Positions 8,310 through 17,523 of a stretch of DNA of 64,000 bases are shown here, piece after piece. The notes beneath the pieces are model-generated. The model worked only from the letters and a program-made list of their open reading frames with translations. It had not been told where the DNA came from and ran no database searches. The translations under genes were made by a program, and so were the position numbers. The stretch is from Amycolatopsis thermophila. GTDB lineage: Bacteria > Actinomycetota > Actinomycetes > Mycobacteriales > Pseudonocardiaceae. Position 1 is the first letter of the stretch, and the number at the start of each line of letters is the position of its first letter. Location of the stretch: the NCBI RefSeq assembly GCF_030814215.1, contig NZ_JAUSUT010000001.1, forward strand, positions 7,006,001 to 7,070,000, read 5' to 3'.

Positions 8310-9268
8310 ATGATTCCCGTGCTGGACAACACGCTGGTTCCCGCCCTCCCCGCCTCGTACGCGGCGTTCCGCGGGGCCGGATACGAGCAGTCCCGTGCCC
8401 ACACGTCGCGGGCGCTGACCCCGTACAAGCGAGTCGTCGAGGTGCCGGAGTTGGAGTCGGATCTCGACGTCGCGGTGGTCGAGCCGGTGTCACTGGTCTA
8501 CGGACGGCATCGTGGCGGTGACGTGCACGTCCAACTGACCGACGCGCTGTCCTACTACGATGTCCATCTCGCGGTGGCCGGAACGAACTTCCTCGAATGC
8601 GAAGGCGAGCGAGCCGGCTGAGCCGCCGGACCGGAGCCGTCACCTCGCCACGGATGCGCGCGCGGATGCACCTCAGCGAGCGGTACACGCAGATGCACGT
8701 CCGCATCGAGACGTCCGCCCTGCGGCGGAACCTCGAGCGGATGCTGGGCAGGCCGGTCAACCGGCCGGTGCGTTTCCAGCCGGAGATGGACCTGACCGCG
8801 CCCGCCGGGGTGTCCTGGGTCCGGCTGGTCGGCCTGCTCGTGCAGGACCTCCACGCCCCGGCGGGGCTGAGCCGGGGTGGCGGCGCCGATTCGTGGGCCG
8901 ACTTCCTCATCTCGGGACTTCTTCGCGCCCAGCCGCACAACTACAGCTCGGCACTGGCTCGGCCCGGCGTCTCTCCCGCCGTTCGCTCGCGGGTCAGACG
9001 CGTCGTCGATCTCATCGAGACCCAGCCCGCCTCGGATCTGTCCCTGACCCGCCTCGCCGAGGAAGCCGGCGTCACCACCCGCCCACGCACACCGCGACCT
9101 CGCCGCGCGAAACGGGGCCACCGTCGCCGAGATCGCCTGCCGTTGGGGCTTCGGTCATGTCTCGCGCTTCGCGGCGGCGCCTACCAGCAGCAGTACGGCG
9201 TGTGCCCATCCCAGACCCTGCGCGGGGCCGCTCGCTGCTCGACCGCCCGGGCTCCCGGCGGTCTATGA
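8310..9268 (+). pseudogene. AraC family regulator, frameshifted paralogue of the next gene
   Basis: Begins MIPVLDNTLVPALP and matches the downstream AraC protein block by block (VSLVYGRHRGGDVHVQLTDA, YYDVHLAVAGTNFL). The frame is lost near 8610 (stop at 8621) and resumes as SPRMRARMHLSERYTQMHVR and QPASDLSLTRLAEEAGVT. Around 9085 most of the first helix-turn-helix is deleted, and the last part (WGFGHVSRF-type, AYQQQYGVCPSQTLRG) is in other frames. Clearly dead. Confidence 0.8.
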
Positions 9269-9310
9269 TCCTCCGGAGAGCAGCATCACCGGGAAGGCAG
9301 CGAGGTCGCC

Positions 9311-10282
9311 GTGACGATGCTCGAGCGTTTTTCAGTGCTGCGCACTGCTGACGTGGACGAGTTCCGCGTGGCGGTGGGGCGGTGCCTCACCCCGCACAAG
9401 CTGGCGCCCGCGGGAAGGGTGGCCGCGCTGGAGAACGATCTGGCGATGGCCGGCCTGGGCCCGGTCACCCTCGTTTACGGCCGGACCGCCGGCGCTGAAC
9501 TTCAGGTCCAGCTGACCGAGCAGGTCGACTACTACGACGTGAACCTCGCGCTGGCCGGCACCAACCTGTTGCGCACGGGTGGCGAGGAGGTGGTCCTCGA
9601 CGCCCGGACAGCGGGAATCCTGTCCCCGCGGATGCTGGCCGAGATGCAGCTGAGCAACGGCTACCGCCAGCTCCACGTGCGAGTGGAACGGTATGCCCTG
9701 GAGCGTCAGCTCGAGGAGCTTCTGGGGCGGCCGGTTCCGGGGCCGATCCGGTTCCACCCGAGGATGGACCTCACCGACCCCGCCGCTGCGTCCTGGTCGC
9801 AGGCCGTGCAGCTGCTGGTGCGGGACCTGGAGGAGCCCGGGGGCCTGGCCGGCACGGCCGCCGGGCACCCGTGGGCGTCCTTCCTGATGACCGGCCTGTT
9901 GCTCGCGCAGCCGCACAACTACACCGGCGAGCTCGAACAACACCGGTCCGCGCCGCGCCGGCCGGCCTCGGTCAAGCGGGTGCTCGACCTGATCGAACGC
10001 GACCCGTCCGCCGCCCTGCCGCTCGACCGCCTGGCCTTGGAGGCCGGAGTCACCGCCAGGTCGCTGCAGCGGTACTTCAAGGAGTACGTGGGCTGCTCCC
10101 CACACGAGTACCTGCGGAGTGTGCGGCTCGCGCGGGCGCACGAAGAACTGAAGTCGGCTCCGCCCGGGACGACGGTCGCCGACATCGCGTTCAACTGGGG
10201 GTTCGCCCACGTGCCCCGGTTCGCCGCCGCCTACCAGGAGCGGTACGGGGTCCCGCCGTCGGCCACGCTCCGCGGCTCCTGA
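9311..10282 (+). CDS. AraC family transcriptional regulator
   Basis: 323 aa. Sensor half (AraC-binding-like) with VTLVYGRTAGAELQVQLTEQ and YYDVNLALAGTN; C-terminal double helix-turn-helix with LALEAGVTARSLQRYFKEYV and VADIAFNWGFAHVPRFAAAY. GTG start at 9311 with GAGG five bases upstream; an ATG two codons on is an alternative. Convergent with the alpha/beta hydrolase gene, 4 bases apart. Its target is unknown; the hydrolase-luciferase pair or the lost paralogous cluster are candidates. Confidence 0.9.
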   Translation: MTMLERFSVLRTADVDEFRVAVGRCLTPHKLAPAGRVAALENDLAMAGLGPVTLVYGRTAGAELQVQLTEQVDYYDVNLALAGTNLLRTGGEEVVLDARTAGILSPRMLAEMQLSNGYRQLHVRVERYALERQLEELLGRPVPGPIRFHPRMDLTDPAAASWSQAVQLLVRDLEEPGGLAGTAAGHPWASFLMTGLLLAQPHNYTGELEQHRSAPRRPASVKRVLDLIERDPSAALPLDRLALEAGVTARSLQRYFKEYVGCSPHEYLRSVRLARAHEELKSAPPGTTVADIAFNWGFAHVPRFAAAYQERYGVPPSATLRGS

Positions 10283-10286
10283 CCGA

Positions 10287-11291
10287 TCAGGACAGGCGCT
10301 TCCCGAGCCACGTGAGGACGGCGTCGAGCACCTCCTCGTTGTTGCGCTCCAGCATCATCAGGTGCCCGTTGCCGTGGATGCCCATCTCCCCCAGGCGCAG
10401 GTGCTCGGCCCGACGGCACCCGGCCTGCTGGAGGAAGGCGAACGTCCCGGCGTCCATCGGCCCGGCGAACGACTGCTCACCCGAGACGATGGCGATCGGG
10501 AGGTCGGCGAGGTTCGGGAGCTTGCGCGGCGGATCGCTTTGCAGCCGCACCGTCGGTTCGCCGGCTTCGCCCACCACGTCGGTCAGCCCCAGGTCGTGCG
10601 GACCGGAAGCGGGTGGCTCGTAGGTGATCGGGCTCGCCGTCAGTCCCCAGGGCAACGGGATCGGCCCGCTCGGGCCCAGGGGCTCCAGTGCGACCAGCGC
10701 GCGGACGAGCCTGGGCCGCTCGTCCGCCATCAGCCAGCCGGACGGGCCACCCGCGGAACTGGTCATCACGATCGACGGCCCGATGCGGTCGAGCAGCTCC
10801 CCGCCACGCCGGCGCATCACCGCGTGGTCGGCCGCGAGGTCACCGGGAACCGCGACCTGGGACGCGAGCAACTGGGCCAGCACGTCATCCTCGTCCGGCC
10901 ACTGCGTGTGCGCGGGATTACCGGCCCCGGAGAAGAGCCGGCCGAGGCTCTCCACGGAGGGGGCCAGACCGGACGTGGCGCCGTTCCACCGGACCGGTGA
11001 GCGGCCGTGCCCCGGCCGGTCGACGACGTAGACCGCGAACCCCCTCTGGACGAGCAGAGTGCGCCAGCCGGGACGGCCGTCGGGCGTGCCCAGCCAGTCC
11101 AGGCCCTGCCCGCCGCCGCCGTGGATCAGCACCACCGGGTGAGGCTGGGTCTGTTCCTCCGGTATCTGGTACTCGACGTAGAGCTGGCTGCCATCGACGA
11201 CGGTCTGGCCGTCGCGCTGCTCGTAGTTCACCCCCAACCAGAAGTAGCCCTGGTCGGCGAGGCGGACTGCGGCGTCAGCTCGCTGTGGCAT
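10287..11291 (-). CDS. Alpha/beta hydrolase
   Basis: 334 aa. Oxyanion loop HPVVLIHGGGGQGLDWLG near residue 50, then VYVVDRPGHGRSP, a nucleophile-elbow candidate IVMTSSAGGPSGW, and a C-terminal GIHGNGHLMMLERNN carrying the catalytic His. No signal peptide, so probably cytosolic. Good AAGGAG ribosome site. The start lies inside the end of the upstream luciferase-like gene (17-base overlap), so the two are co-translated. The substrate is unknown; an ester or lactone made by the flavoprotein is possible. Confidence 0.85.
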   Translation of the reverse strand: MPQRADAAVRLADQGYFWLGVNYEQRDGQTVVDGSQLYVEYQIPEEQTQPHPVVLIHGGGGQGLDWLGTPDGRPGWRTLLVQRGFAVYVVDRPGHGRSPVRWNGATSGLAPSVESLGRLFSGAGNPAHTQWPDEDDVLAQLLASQVAVPGDLAADHAVMRRRGGELLDRIGPSIVMTSSAGGPSGWLMADERPRLVRALVALEPLGPSGPIPLPWGLTASPITYEPPASGPHDLGLTDVVGEAGEPTVRLQSDPPRKLPNLADLPIAIVSGEQSFAGPMDAGTFAFLQQAGCRRAEHLRLGEMGIHGNGHLMMLERNNEEVLDAVLTWLGKRLS

Positions 11292-12345
11292 TTCGCTCCT
11301 TCAGTACCGGGATCACCTCACGCGCGAACAAACGCGCTTCTTCGCGGGTGAAGGTTTCGACGAGCACGCGACGAGCACCGGTCGCGTCGATCGTCTCCTG
11401 CAGCGCGTCCACGATCTGGTCCGGCGTACCGGAAATCGCCATTGCAGGCCGGTTCTTCTTGTTGTCGAGGGCGAACTCGCCGTCGGTCTCGGGGACCACC
11501 CGGCGTCCGCCGGCGGTGAACAACGACAGGAACTGGCCGAAGGAACGCACCAGCTTCCCGAGGTTCCCCTGGGCCTGCTCCTCGGTCTCGCCGATGGCCA
11601 CGAAACGTTCCAGCATCATGTTCCCGCCCGAGCGGGTGTAGCCGTTGTCCGCGGCGACCTTGACGTAGTGTTCCAGCGCCTCCCGGTGGTCCTGGTCGCT
11701 ACCGAAGTTGCGCATCACGTTCCAGCCGTGCGCACCTGCCAGCGCCATCGTCTCCTTGCTGGCGCCGCCCAGCCACACCGGCAACCTGTCCTGCAAGGGG
11801 CGGGTGGCGATCGTGGTGGGCCGCGTGACCGGGAAGAACTTGCCGTCGTAGGTGAAGTCTCGCTCGGTCAGGGCGAGGTTGACGACCTCGAGGCCTTCCA
11901 CCCACGCCTGCTTGAGTTCCTCGTCGGTCAGCTCCCGGCCGACGGCGATCTGCGCCTCGCCGGGGATGCCCCGTCCAAGCCCGAGCTCGAACCGGCCGCC
12001 GCTGAGCAAGTCCAGCGTCCCGGCCTCCTCCGCGACCCGGATCGGGCTGTACAACGGCAGCACCGTCACCGCGGTGCCAAGCCGGATCCGGCTCGTCCTC
12101 ATCGCGGCCGCGGCCACCAACAGATGCGGGGACGGGCACGTCATCAGCGGGGCGTGGTGCTCGGTCACGGTGATCCCGTCGAACCCGAGCTCCTCGGCGT
12201 ACGTCGCGAAATCGACGAACTCCTCGATCTGGAGACGTTGCCAGCCCGGATCGTGCACATCCGGTTCGGTTTCCGACGAGTGCAGGCCGACCCCGTAGGT
12301 GTGCACGAACTTGATAGTGCCCGCGTCGTTGCTGAGCGCGCCCAT
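11275..12345 (-). CDS. Luciferase-like (LLM class) flavin-dependent oxidoreductase
   Basis: 356 aa bacterial luciferase-type TIM barrel: FATYAEELGFDGITVTEHH, then IRLGTAVTVLPLYSPIRVAE and SGGRFELGLGRGIPGEAQIA, with a flavin-phosphate region VWLGGASKETMALAGAHG. Such enzymes use FMNH2 or F420 to oxidise a small organic substrate. GGAGG ribosome site before ATG 12345. Operon with the alpha/beta hydrolase. A (now broken) flavin reductase lies divergently 180 bases away and may once have fed it. Confidence 0.88.
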   Translation of the reverse strand: MGALSNDAGTIKFVHTYGVGLHSSETEPDVHDPGWQRLQIEEFVDFATYAEELGFDGITVTEHHAPLMTCPSPHLLVAAAAMRTSRIRLGTAVTVLPLYSPIRVAEEAGTLDLLSGGRFELGLGRGIPGEAQIAVGRELTDEELKQAWVEGLEVVNLALTERDFTYDGKFFPVTRPTTIATRPLQDRLPVWLGGASKETMALAGAHGWNVMRNFGSDQDHREALEHYVKVAADNGYTRSGGNMMLERFVAIGETEEQAQGNLGKLVRSFGQFLSLFTAGGRRVVPETDGEFALDNKKNRPAMAISGTPDQIVDALQETIDATGARRVLVETFTREEARLFAREVIPVLKERNATAS

Positions 12346-12524
12346 GGGCCCAACCTCCGAGTGAGTAGGTGCGTCGGCATCACGCTAGATCGGGGGCGGT
12401 GCGCGGCCGATCCGCTCGGCGTCGCGGCGATCCAGAAAGCGACAGCAATTTCTTGTCGCTGAACGGGCCGGCCTGTCGTGAAACGGATCACCGCGCGGGC
12501 GAGACCAGGCTAGCGTCGGGCGGC

Positions 12525-12960
12525 ATGGCAGCAGGACTGACCGCCACCGAACTGCGCGACGCCTACGGGGCGTTCCCCACCGGCGTGGTCGCGGTGTGCG
12601 CGGCCATCAAGGGCATCCCGGTGGGTTTGGCGATGAGCAGTTTCACCACGGTGTCACTGGCTCCGCCGCTGGTATCCGTATGCGTACAGCACACGTCGAC
12701 GACCTGGCCGGTCCTCGCCGGGCGGCCGCGCCTCGGCCTGTCGGTGCTGGGCGCGGGGCAGGGATCGCTCTGCCGCCGCCTCGCGTCGAAGACCGAAGAC
12801 CGCTTCGCCGGCCTCGGGCTGACCGTGACCGACGACGCCGTTCTCCTGGACGGGGCGGCAGCCAGCGTGGTTCGAGTGCTCGCCGCACGACGTCCTGCGC
12901 GCCGGCGACCACGATGTCGTCCTCCTGCGCGTTGAGAAACTCCAGCGCCGCGCGACCTGT
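12525..12960 (+). pseudogene. Flavin reductase, frameshifted paralogue of the 630-1148 gene
   Basis: Begins MAAGLTATELRDAYGAFPTG and closely follows the reductase at 630-1148 (LAMSSFTTVSLAPPLVSVCV, VLAGRPRLGLSVLGAG). After LLDGAAA a one-base frame change near 12860 garbles the product; the expected continuation PAWFECSPHDVLRAGDHDVV is readable in the third frame and then fades. Dead by one indel plus a lost C-terminus. Divergent from the luciferase-like gene. Confidence 0.8.
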
Positions 12961-13096
12961 AGGACTGTGCGCAAGACCGCGGCCGGGGCGGCCCGCCCAA
13001 CGCCGCGGTCCGGCCAGTGGGCCGGCGGCAGGCAGCTCGCCACCCGCGAGGGGCGATCCCGCAAGTGGGACCGGACCGCGCGGGTGGCGGTCAGGC

Positions 13097-14324
13097 CTAT
13101 TCCTCGGTCAGGTCGCGGCGGCGGGTCTCCTTCGCCAGCACAGCCGCGACCACGCTGGCGACGCAGCACAGCGCCATGAAACCGAACAGCAGGTTGTTCG
13201 GGGCACCGCCGCTGAATGCGAGCAGCGACGCGGCGATCGCGGGGCCGAATCCGCCACCGACGACGCCACCCACCTGGTAGGCGAACGACGTTCCGGTGTA
13301 CTGGGTCTTCGCGCCGAACAGTTCGGCGAGGAAGCTGGACTGCACGCCGTAGACGCCGGTGTTGGCCAGCCAGAACGTGACGAACGAGGCGATCCCGGTG
13401 AGCGCGGCGCCGAGGATGTACACCTTCTTGCGGCCGATCGACTCCGACCACGTCGCCGCCAACGGCGGGATAGGCAGAGACAGCAAGGCGGTGGCGGAGG
13501 CGACGCTGAGCGCGGTCGAACGGCTGAAGCCCACCTCCACGGCGTAGGCCGGGCCGAAGGAGTTGAGGATCGTCTTGGCCGTGTACGGGCCGATCACGAG
13601 CAGAATGCCGATCGCGAGCGTGCCGGGGTGCTTACGGAACACCTCGATGATGGGCAGACGTTCCTTCTCCTTGGCCTGCCGCCGTTTCTCCTGCGCCGCC
13701 TTGAAGATGGGACTCTCGTCGATGCCGAGCCGGATCCAGATCGCCACCCCCACGAGCACACTGGACGCCAGGAACGGGATGCGCCGCGCCCAGCCGAACA
13801 ACGCCGCGTCGTCGAAGTACCCGGTGAGCGCGGCGAAACTCGCCGTCGCCAATGCGATTCCCAGCCCGACGCCGATCTGCGGCACACTGGCCGGGACGGC
13901 TCGCCACCGGCTCGAGGAGTAGTGCTGCAGCGACATGAGCACGGCACCACCCCACTCGCCGCCGCCGGCGAGCCCCTGCAGCAGGCGCAGCAACGTCAAC
14001 AGGATCGGTGCGACGATCCCCACCGTCGCGTAGGTCGGAAGAAGGCCGACCTACGCGACGGTGGAGATGCCCATCAGCCAGATGCTGGACACCAGCACGC
14101 GTTTGCGGCCGAACTTGTCGCCGACGTGTCCGTAGAGGATCCCGCCGAGCGGCCGGACGATGAACCCCGCGCCGAGCGTGCCGAACGCGGCGATCGTACC
14201 GACCACGGAGGACAGACTCGGGAAGAAGAACTTGTTGAACACCACGGTCGCCGCGGCGCCGTAGAGTAGTAGTCGAACCATTCGATGGTGGTTCCGAGGA
14301 AGTCGGCCCACAGCACGCGCGCCT
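13097..14324 (-). pseudogene. MFS transporter (metabolite:H+ symporter family), broken
   Basis: Most of an aromatic/metabolite symporter is readable: WADFLGTTIEWFDYY, a one-base deletion near 14270, YGAAATVVFNKFFFPSLS, GFIVRPLGGILYGHVGDKFG with the loop 2-3 motif, an in-frame TAG at 14051-14053, then LLRLLQGLAGGGEWGGAVLM and on to KETRRRDLTEE. The 5' end is cut by the IS256-type left terminus at 14325. Three independent lesions, so not functional. It may have imported the aromatic substrate of the cluster to its left. Confidence 0.85.
14020..14064. repeat. Perfect 19-bp inverted repeat inside the MFS pseudogene
   Basis: Arms 14020-14038 (CCACCGTCGCGTAGGTCGG) and 14046-14064 are exact reverse complements with a 7-base loop. 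The arm at 14020-14038 encodes the conserved PTYATVG turn of the transporter on the minus strand; the other arm contains the premature TAG. Confidence 0.95.
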
Positions 14325-14414
14325 GGGGTCTGTTCCAAGATCGGTGTTTCCGGCCCGACACGCCGGGCTGAGGTTCGGCGGGATGGGCACTGTGAGTGAT
14401 TCCCAATGATGTTG

Positions 14415-15613
14415 TCAACCTGCTGCGGCTGGTGGCATGGCTTGGTATTCGGTGCGGTCTCGGAGCATGGCCCAGAGGACGTTCAGGCGTCGTCGGGCGA
14501 GGGCGATGACGGCCTGGGCGTGCCGCGTTCCTCCGGCTCGTTTTCGGTCATAGTAGATCTTGCAGGCTGGGCACCAGCGGATGCTGGTGAGAGCGGAAAG
14601 CAAAAGCACTCGAAGCAGGCGTCGGTCGTAGCGACGAGGTCGGCGCAGGTTGCCACTGAGCCGACCGGAATCGCGGGGTGCGGGAGCGAGTCCGGCGACC
14701 CCGGCGAGCCGGTCGGCAATGAACTGAGTTAGGTCACCGCCGGTGGCGGCGAGGAACTCGGCGCCGAGCAAGGGACCAAACCCTGGCATGCTCAAGATGA
14801 TTTCAGCGTGTTGATGTTGACGAAACCGGTTTTCAATGAGGGCGTCGAGTTCGGCGATCGCGGCGTTGAGCGCGAGCGCCTCATTGGCGAGCCGGGCGAC
14901 CATGTCCGCGCCGGTTGCTGGCCGGCGATGGTGGTGTGTTGTGCGTTGGCGGCTTCGATCGCTGTGGCGGCGACCGAGGCGGCGTTGCGAACTTTGCGGT
15001 TGCGCAACCAGGTTTCCAGCCCGGATTCGCCGCAGCGACGCAGCGCTGCGGGCGTTTGATAGCCAGTGAGCAAGACGAGGGCGGCCTTGCTGGCGCTGTA
15101 GTCGAAGGCGCGTTCCAGAGCGGGGAAGTACTCGCCGCGTTGGGCGCGCAGCCGGTTGATGTGACGGGTCCGGTCACAGACCAGGTCGGTGCGCCGGGAG
15201 GTGGGGACGCGCAGGTCGGCGCTGAGTTCGTCGCCAGGCACCAGGGGCTGCAGGTCACGGCGCATTCTGGCCTGGTCGGCGATGATCGCGGCGTCCTTGC
15301 CATCGGTCTTGCCCTCACCACGGTAGCTGGCCGCAGCGTGATAGATGGTGCGGCCGGGGATGTAGAGCAGGCGCTGATCGTGTTTGGCCAGCAGGGCCAA
15401 CAGTAGAGCTGCACCTCCGCGGTTGAGGTCAACCGCCCAGGTCACCGGCACTGGGCCTGCGAGCGTCGTCACGTCTGTAATGAGGGCCAGCAGCGCGGTC
15501 TCCTCGTTGGACACTCGTCGCGACAGCAGTCGGCCCCCGTCGGCGTCGATCACCACACAGTGGTGGTGGGTCTCGCCTGCATCGATTCCGGCCCAGAGTT
15601 CGGGCACGGCCAC
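14415..15613 (-). pseudogene. IS110-type (DEDD) transposase, frameshifted
   Basis: N-terminal RuvC-like DEDD domain: WAGIDAGETHHHCVVIDADG, TWAVDLNRGGAALLLALLA, GEGKTDGKDAAIIADQARMR. The C-terminal transposase_20 region is readable in another frame: IILSMPGFGPLLGAEFLAAT, GLAPAPRDSGRL, YDRKRAGGTRHAQAVIALAR. The frame is lost near 14905 (a one-base deletion would explain it). Starts are GTG at 15613 or 15607, right behind GAGGAGGAG. About 400 aa if repaired. Inactive as written. Confidence 0.85.
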
Positions 15614-15843
15614 CTCCTCCTCGAACCATGGACATCAGAGCCCCAGCAGACGACCTCGCCGTCGCGTCCTTACACAGCGATCCTTATCGCGCATCCCAAT
15701 CAGCGGTCGAGTCGTCGCGGGACGCCGGGCGGCCAATCACTCATGGCCATCCCATCGGCGGTGACATCACAGCCATACCCGGCGTCCCTGGGCGCTGCGG
15801 ACCCTAACCGGTACAGGCCCCGAACACCTGCGCACACGGTAAG
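15614..15843 (-). ncRNA. Putative bridge RNA region of the IS110-type element
   Basis: About 230 non-coding bases lie between the element's end and the transposase start. In the IS110 group the non-coding left end is known to specify the bridge RNA that pairs with donor and target DNA. Position and length fit; I did not fold it or identify the guide loops. Confidence 0.3.
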
Positions 15844-15844
15844 G

Positions 15845-17082
15845 ATGACATCGGACCTTGTGAGTCCACGCAAGCGTGACGAGAAGCTGCCGCAGCTGTC
15901 GCCGTTGACCGGCCCGGACGGCCTGCTGAAGCTGTTCACCAAGAACGTGCTGGAAGCGGCGCTGAACGAGGAAATGACCGAGCACCTCGGCCATGAGAAG
16001 AATCAGGCGGAGCCGGACCGGGAATCGACCAACGTGCGAAACGGGACTCGGTCGAAGACCGTGATCTCGGACGCGGCCGGCGAGGTGCGAGTCGAGGTTC
16101 CGCGGGATCGGGAAAGCACGTTCGAGCCCCAGATCGTCAAGAAGCGGCAACGTCGACTTGCCGATGTGGACGAGATCGTGTTGTCGTTGTGTGCGAAAGG
16201 GATGACCACCGGCGAGATCTCCGCGCATTTCAGCGAGATTTATGGGGCGTCGGTGAGCAAGGAGACGATCTCACGGATCACCGACAAGGTTGTCGCCGAG
16301 ATGCAGGAATGGGCCAACCGGCCACTCGACGCGATCTACGTTGCTGTGTTCATCGACGCTATCCACGTCAAGGTTCGCGACGGCCACGTCGCCAACCGGC
16401 CGGTCTACGCAGCCACAGGCGTGACCGTGGACGGGCAGAAGGACGTGCTGGGCCTGTGGATGGGCATCGGCGGCGAAGGCGCGAAGTTCTGGATGAGCGT
16501 CCTTGTCGACCTGAAGAACCGGGGGATCCGCGACGTGTTCTTCCTCGTCTGCGACGGCCTTAAAGGTCTCCCGGAAACCGTCACGAACGTGTGCCGCAAA
16601 CAATTGTTCAGACGTGCGTCGTTCACCTGATCCGCAACACGTTCCGGTTGGCTGCGCGGCAACACTGGGATGAGATCAAGCGGGATATCAAGCCTATCGA
16701 CACGGCCCCGAACCCTGGCGCTGCGCTCACTTCGTTGGATGAACTCGAGGAGAAATGGGGCAAGAAATATGGTGCGATGATTCGGCTGTGGCGCAACGCA
16801 TGGGAAGAGTTCGTGCCGTTCCTGGACTACGATGCTGAAATCCGACGCATGATCTGCTCGACGAACGCGATTGAATCACTGAACGCCCGCTACAGGCGAG
16901 CGATCCACGCGCGCGGACCTTTCCCCACCGAGCAGGCCGCGATGAAGTGTCTGTACCTTGTGACTCGCAGCCTGGACCCAACCGGAACCGGCCGCGCCCG
17001 ATGGACGATGCGCTGGAAGCCAGTCATCAACGCATTCGCCATCACCTTCAGTGACCGCTGGCCGGGAGCCGAAACCTACTAA
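15845..17082 (+). pseudogene. IS256-type (Mutator) transposase, copy A, frameshifted
   Basis: Reads MTSDLVSPRKRDEK, LLKLFTKNVLEAALNEEMTE, STFEPQIVKKRQRRLADVDE, VAVFIDAIHVKVRDGHVANR (first catalytic Asp), FFLVCDGLKGLPE (second Asp), then loses frame near 16593 (a missing G in TGTGGCCGCAA) and stops at 16630. The rest, VQTCVVHLIRNTFRL to ICSTNAIESLNARYRR with the catalytic Glu region and DRWPGAETY, is in the next frame. It also lacks about 25 codons near the N-terminus that copy B keeps. Confidence 0.9.
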
Positions 17083-17169
17083 CCGAACCGCCGGAAACAC
17101 CGATCACGGGATAGACCCCCACAGTGGTCAAGACCTGCAGCACCCCACTGACCCGGAGCCGAGAGTGAT

Positions 17170-17388
17170 CAGGCCGGTAGGACTTCGCGATCCAGAAAGC
17201 CCTCGCCGCCTGCCGAACCTGAGCGATGGGCACTTCGTAACTGGCCGGGATTTCGCGCGGGTGGGCCATATAGTCGTACCTGACTTGCCCGGTCAGGGTG
17301 GTGTCGCCGGTGGTTTGGGCAGGCTCGGGGCCATGAAGAGCAGGAAGCCTTTGTCCTGGTCGACACCGAGGTAGAACGCGCCGCGCAT
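17170..17388 (-). pseudogene. Imm1-like immunity protein remnant
   Basis: ATG at 17388 begins MRGAFYLGVDQDKGFLLFMA. One base is missing near 17330 and the frame continues as PEPAQTTGDTTLTGQVRYDY, then MAHPREIPASYEVPIAQVRQ and AARAFWIAK. The pattern (short acidic beta protein with RYDY, PREIP and EVP-x-A-x-VR) resembles Imm1 immunity proteins of actinobacterial polymorphic toxin loci. The C-terminus runs into rearranged DNA beside the IS end. Family call by pattern only. Confidence 0.45.
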
Positions 17389-17523
17389 AGGGTCTCCGGC
17401 GCGTCGCACCGTGCGTGTGGCAGCGGCCGGCGCGGGTGCATGCAAAGCCAGAAGTGCGCCCGCAGCCGCCACAGGGGATCGCTGCGGTCCCAGTCGGGCT
17501 CTGGTGTCTCCTCGGCGGCCACG

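Larger units (their letters stand above)
14401..15843 (-). mobile_element. IS110-type element inserted into IS256-type copy A
   Basis: Comparison with copy B shows that the sequence GTGAGTGATGACATC is interrupted: GTGAGTGAT ends at 14400 and GATGACATC resumes at 15844. The 1443 bases between hold an IS110-type transposase on the minus strand plus about 230 non-coding bases upstream of it. No terminal inverted repeats, as expected for the family. Confidence 0.75.
14325..17119 (+). mobile_element. IS256-type element, copy A, with nested IS110-type element
   Basis: Outer ends form imperfect terminal inverted repeats of about 30 bases (14325-14354 and 17090-17119), starting GGGGTCT and sharing GATCGGTGTTTCCGGC; about 26 of 30 match by eye. 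The left 76 bases match the left end of copy B at 41269. They are separated from the transposase by a 1.44-kb insertion. No 8-base target duplication is evident (GCGCGCCT against CACAGTGG), so the flanks have probably been rearranged. Confidence 0.8.

Noticed and set aside
6432-8621. Plus-strand 729-codon frame
   Set aside because: It runs antisense through the aldolase and MFS remnants; only its last 100 codons (from 8310) are the real AraC start.
16540-16640. Programmed frameshift in IS256-type copy A
   Set aside because: This family makes its transposase from one frame, copy B shows the unshifted sequence there, and no slippery heptamer stands out; a plain deletion is simpler.
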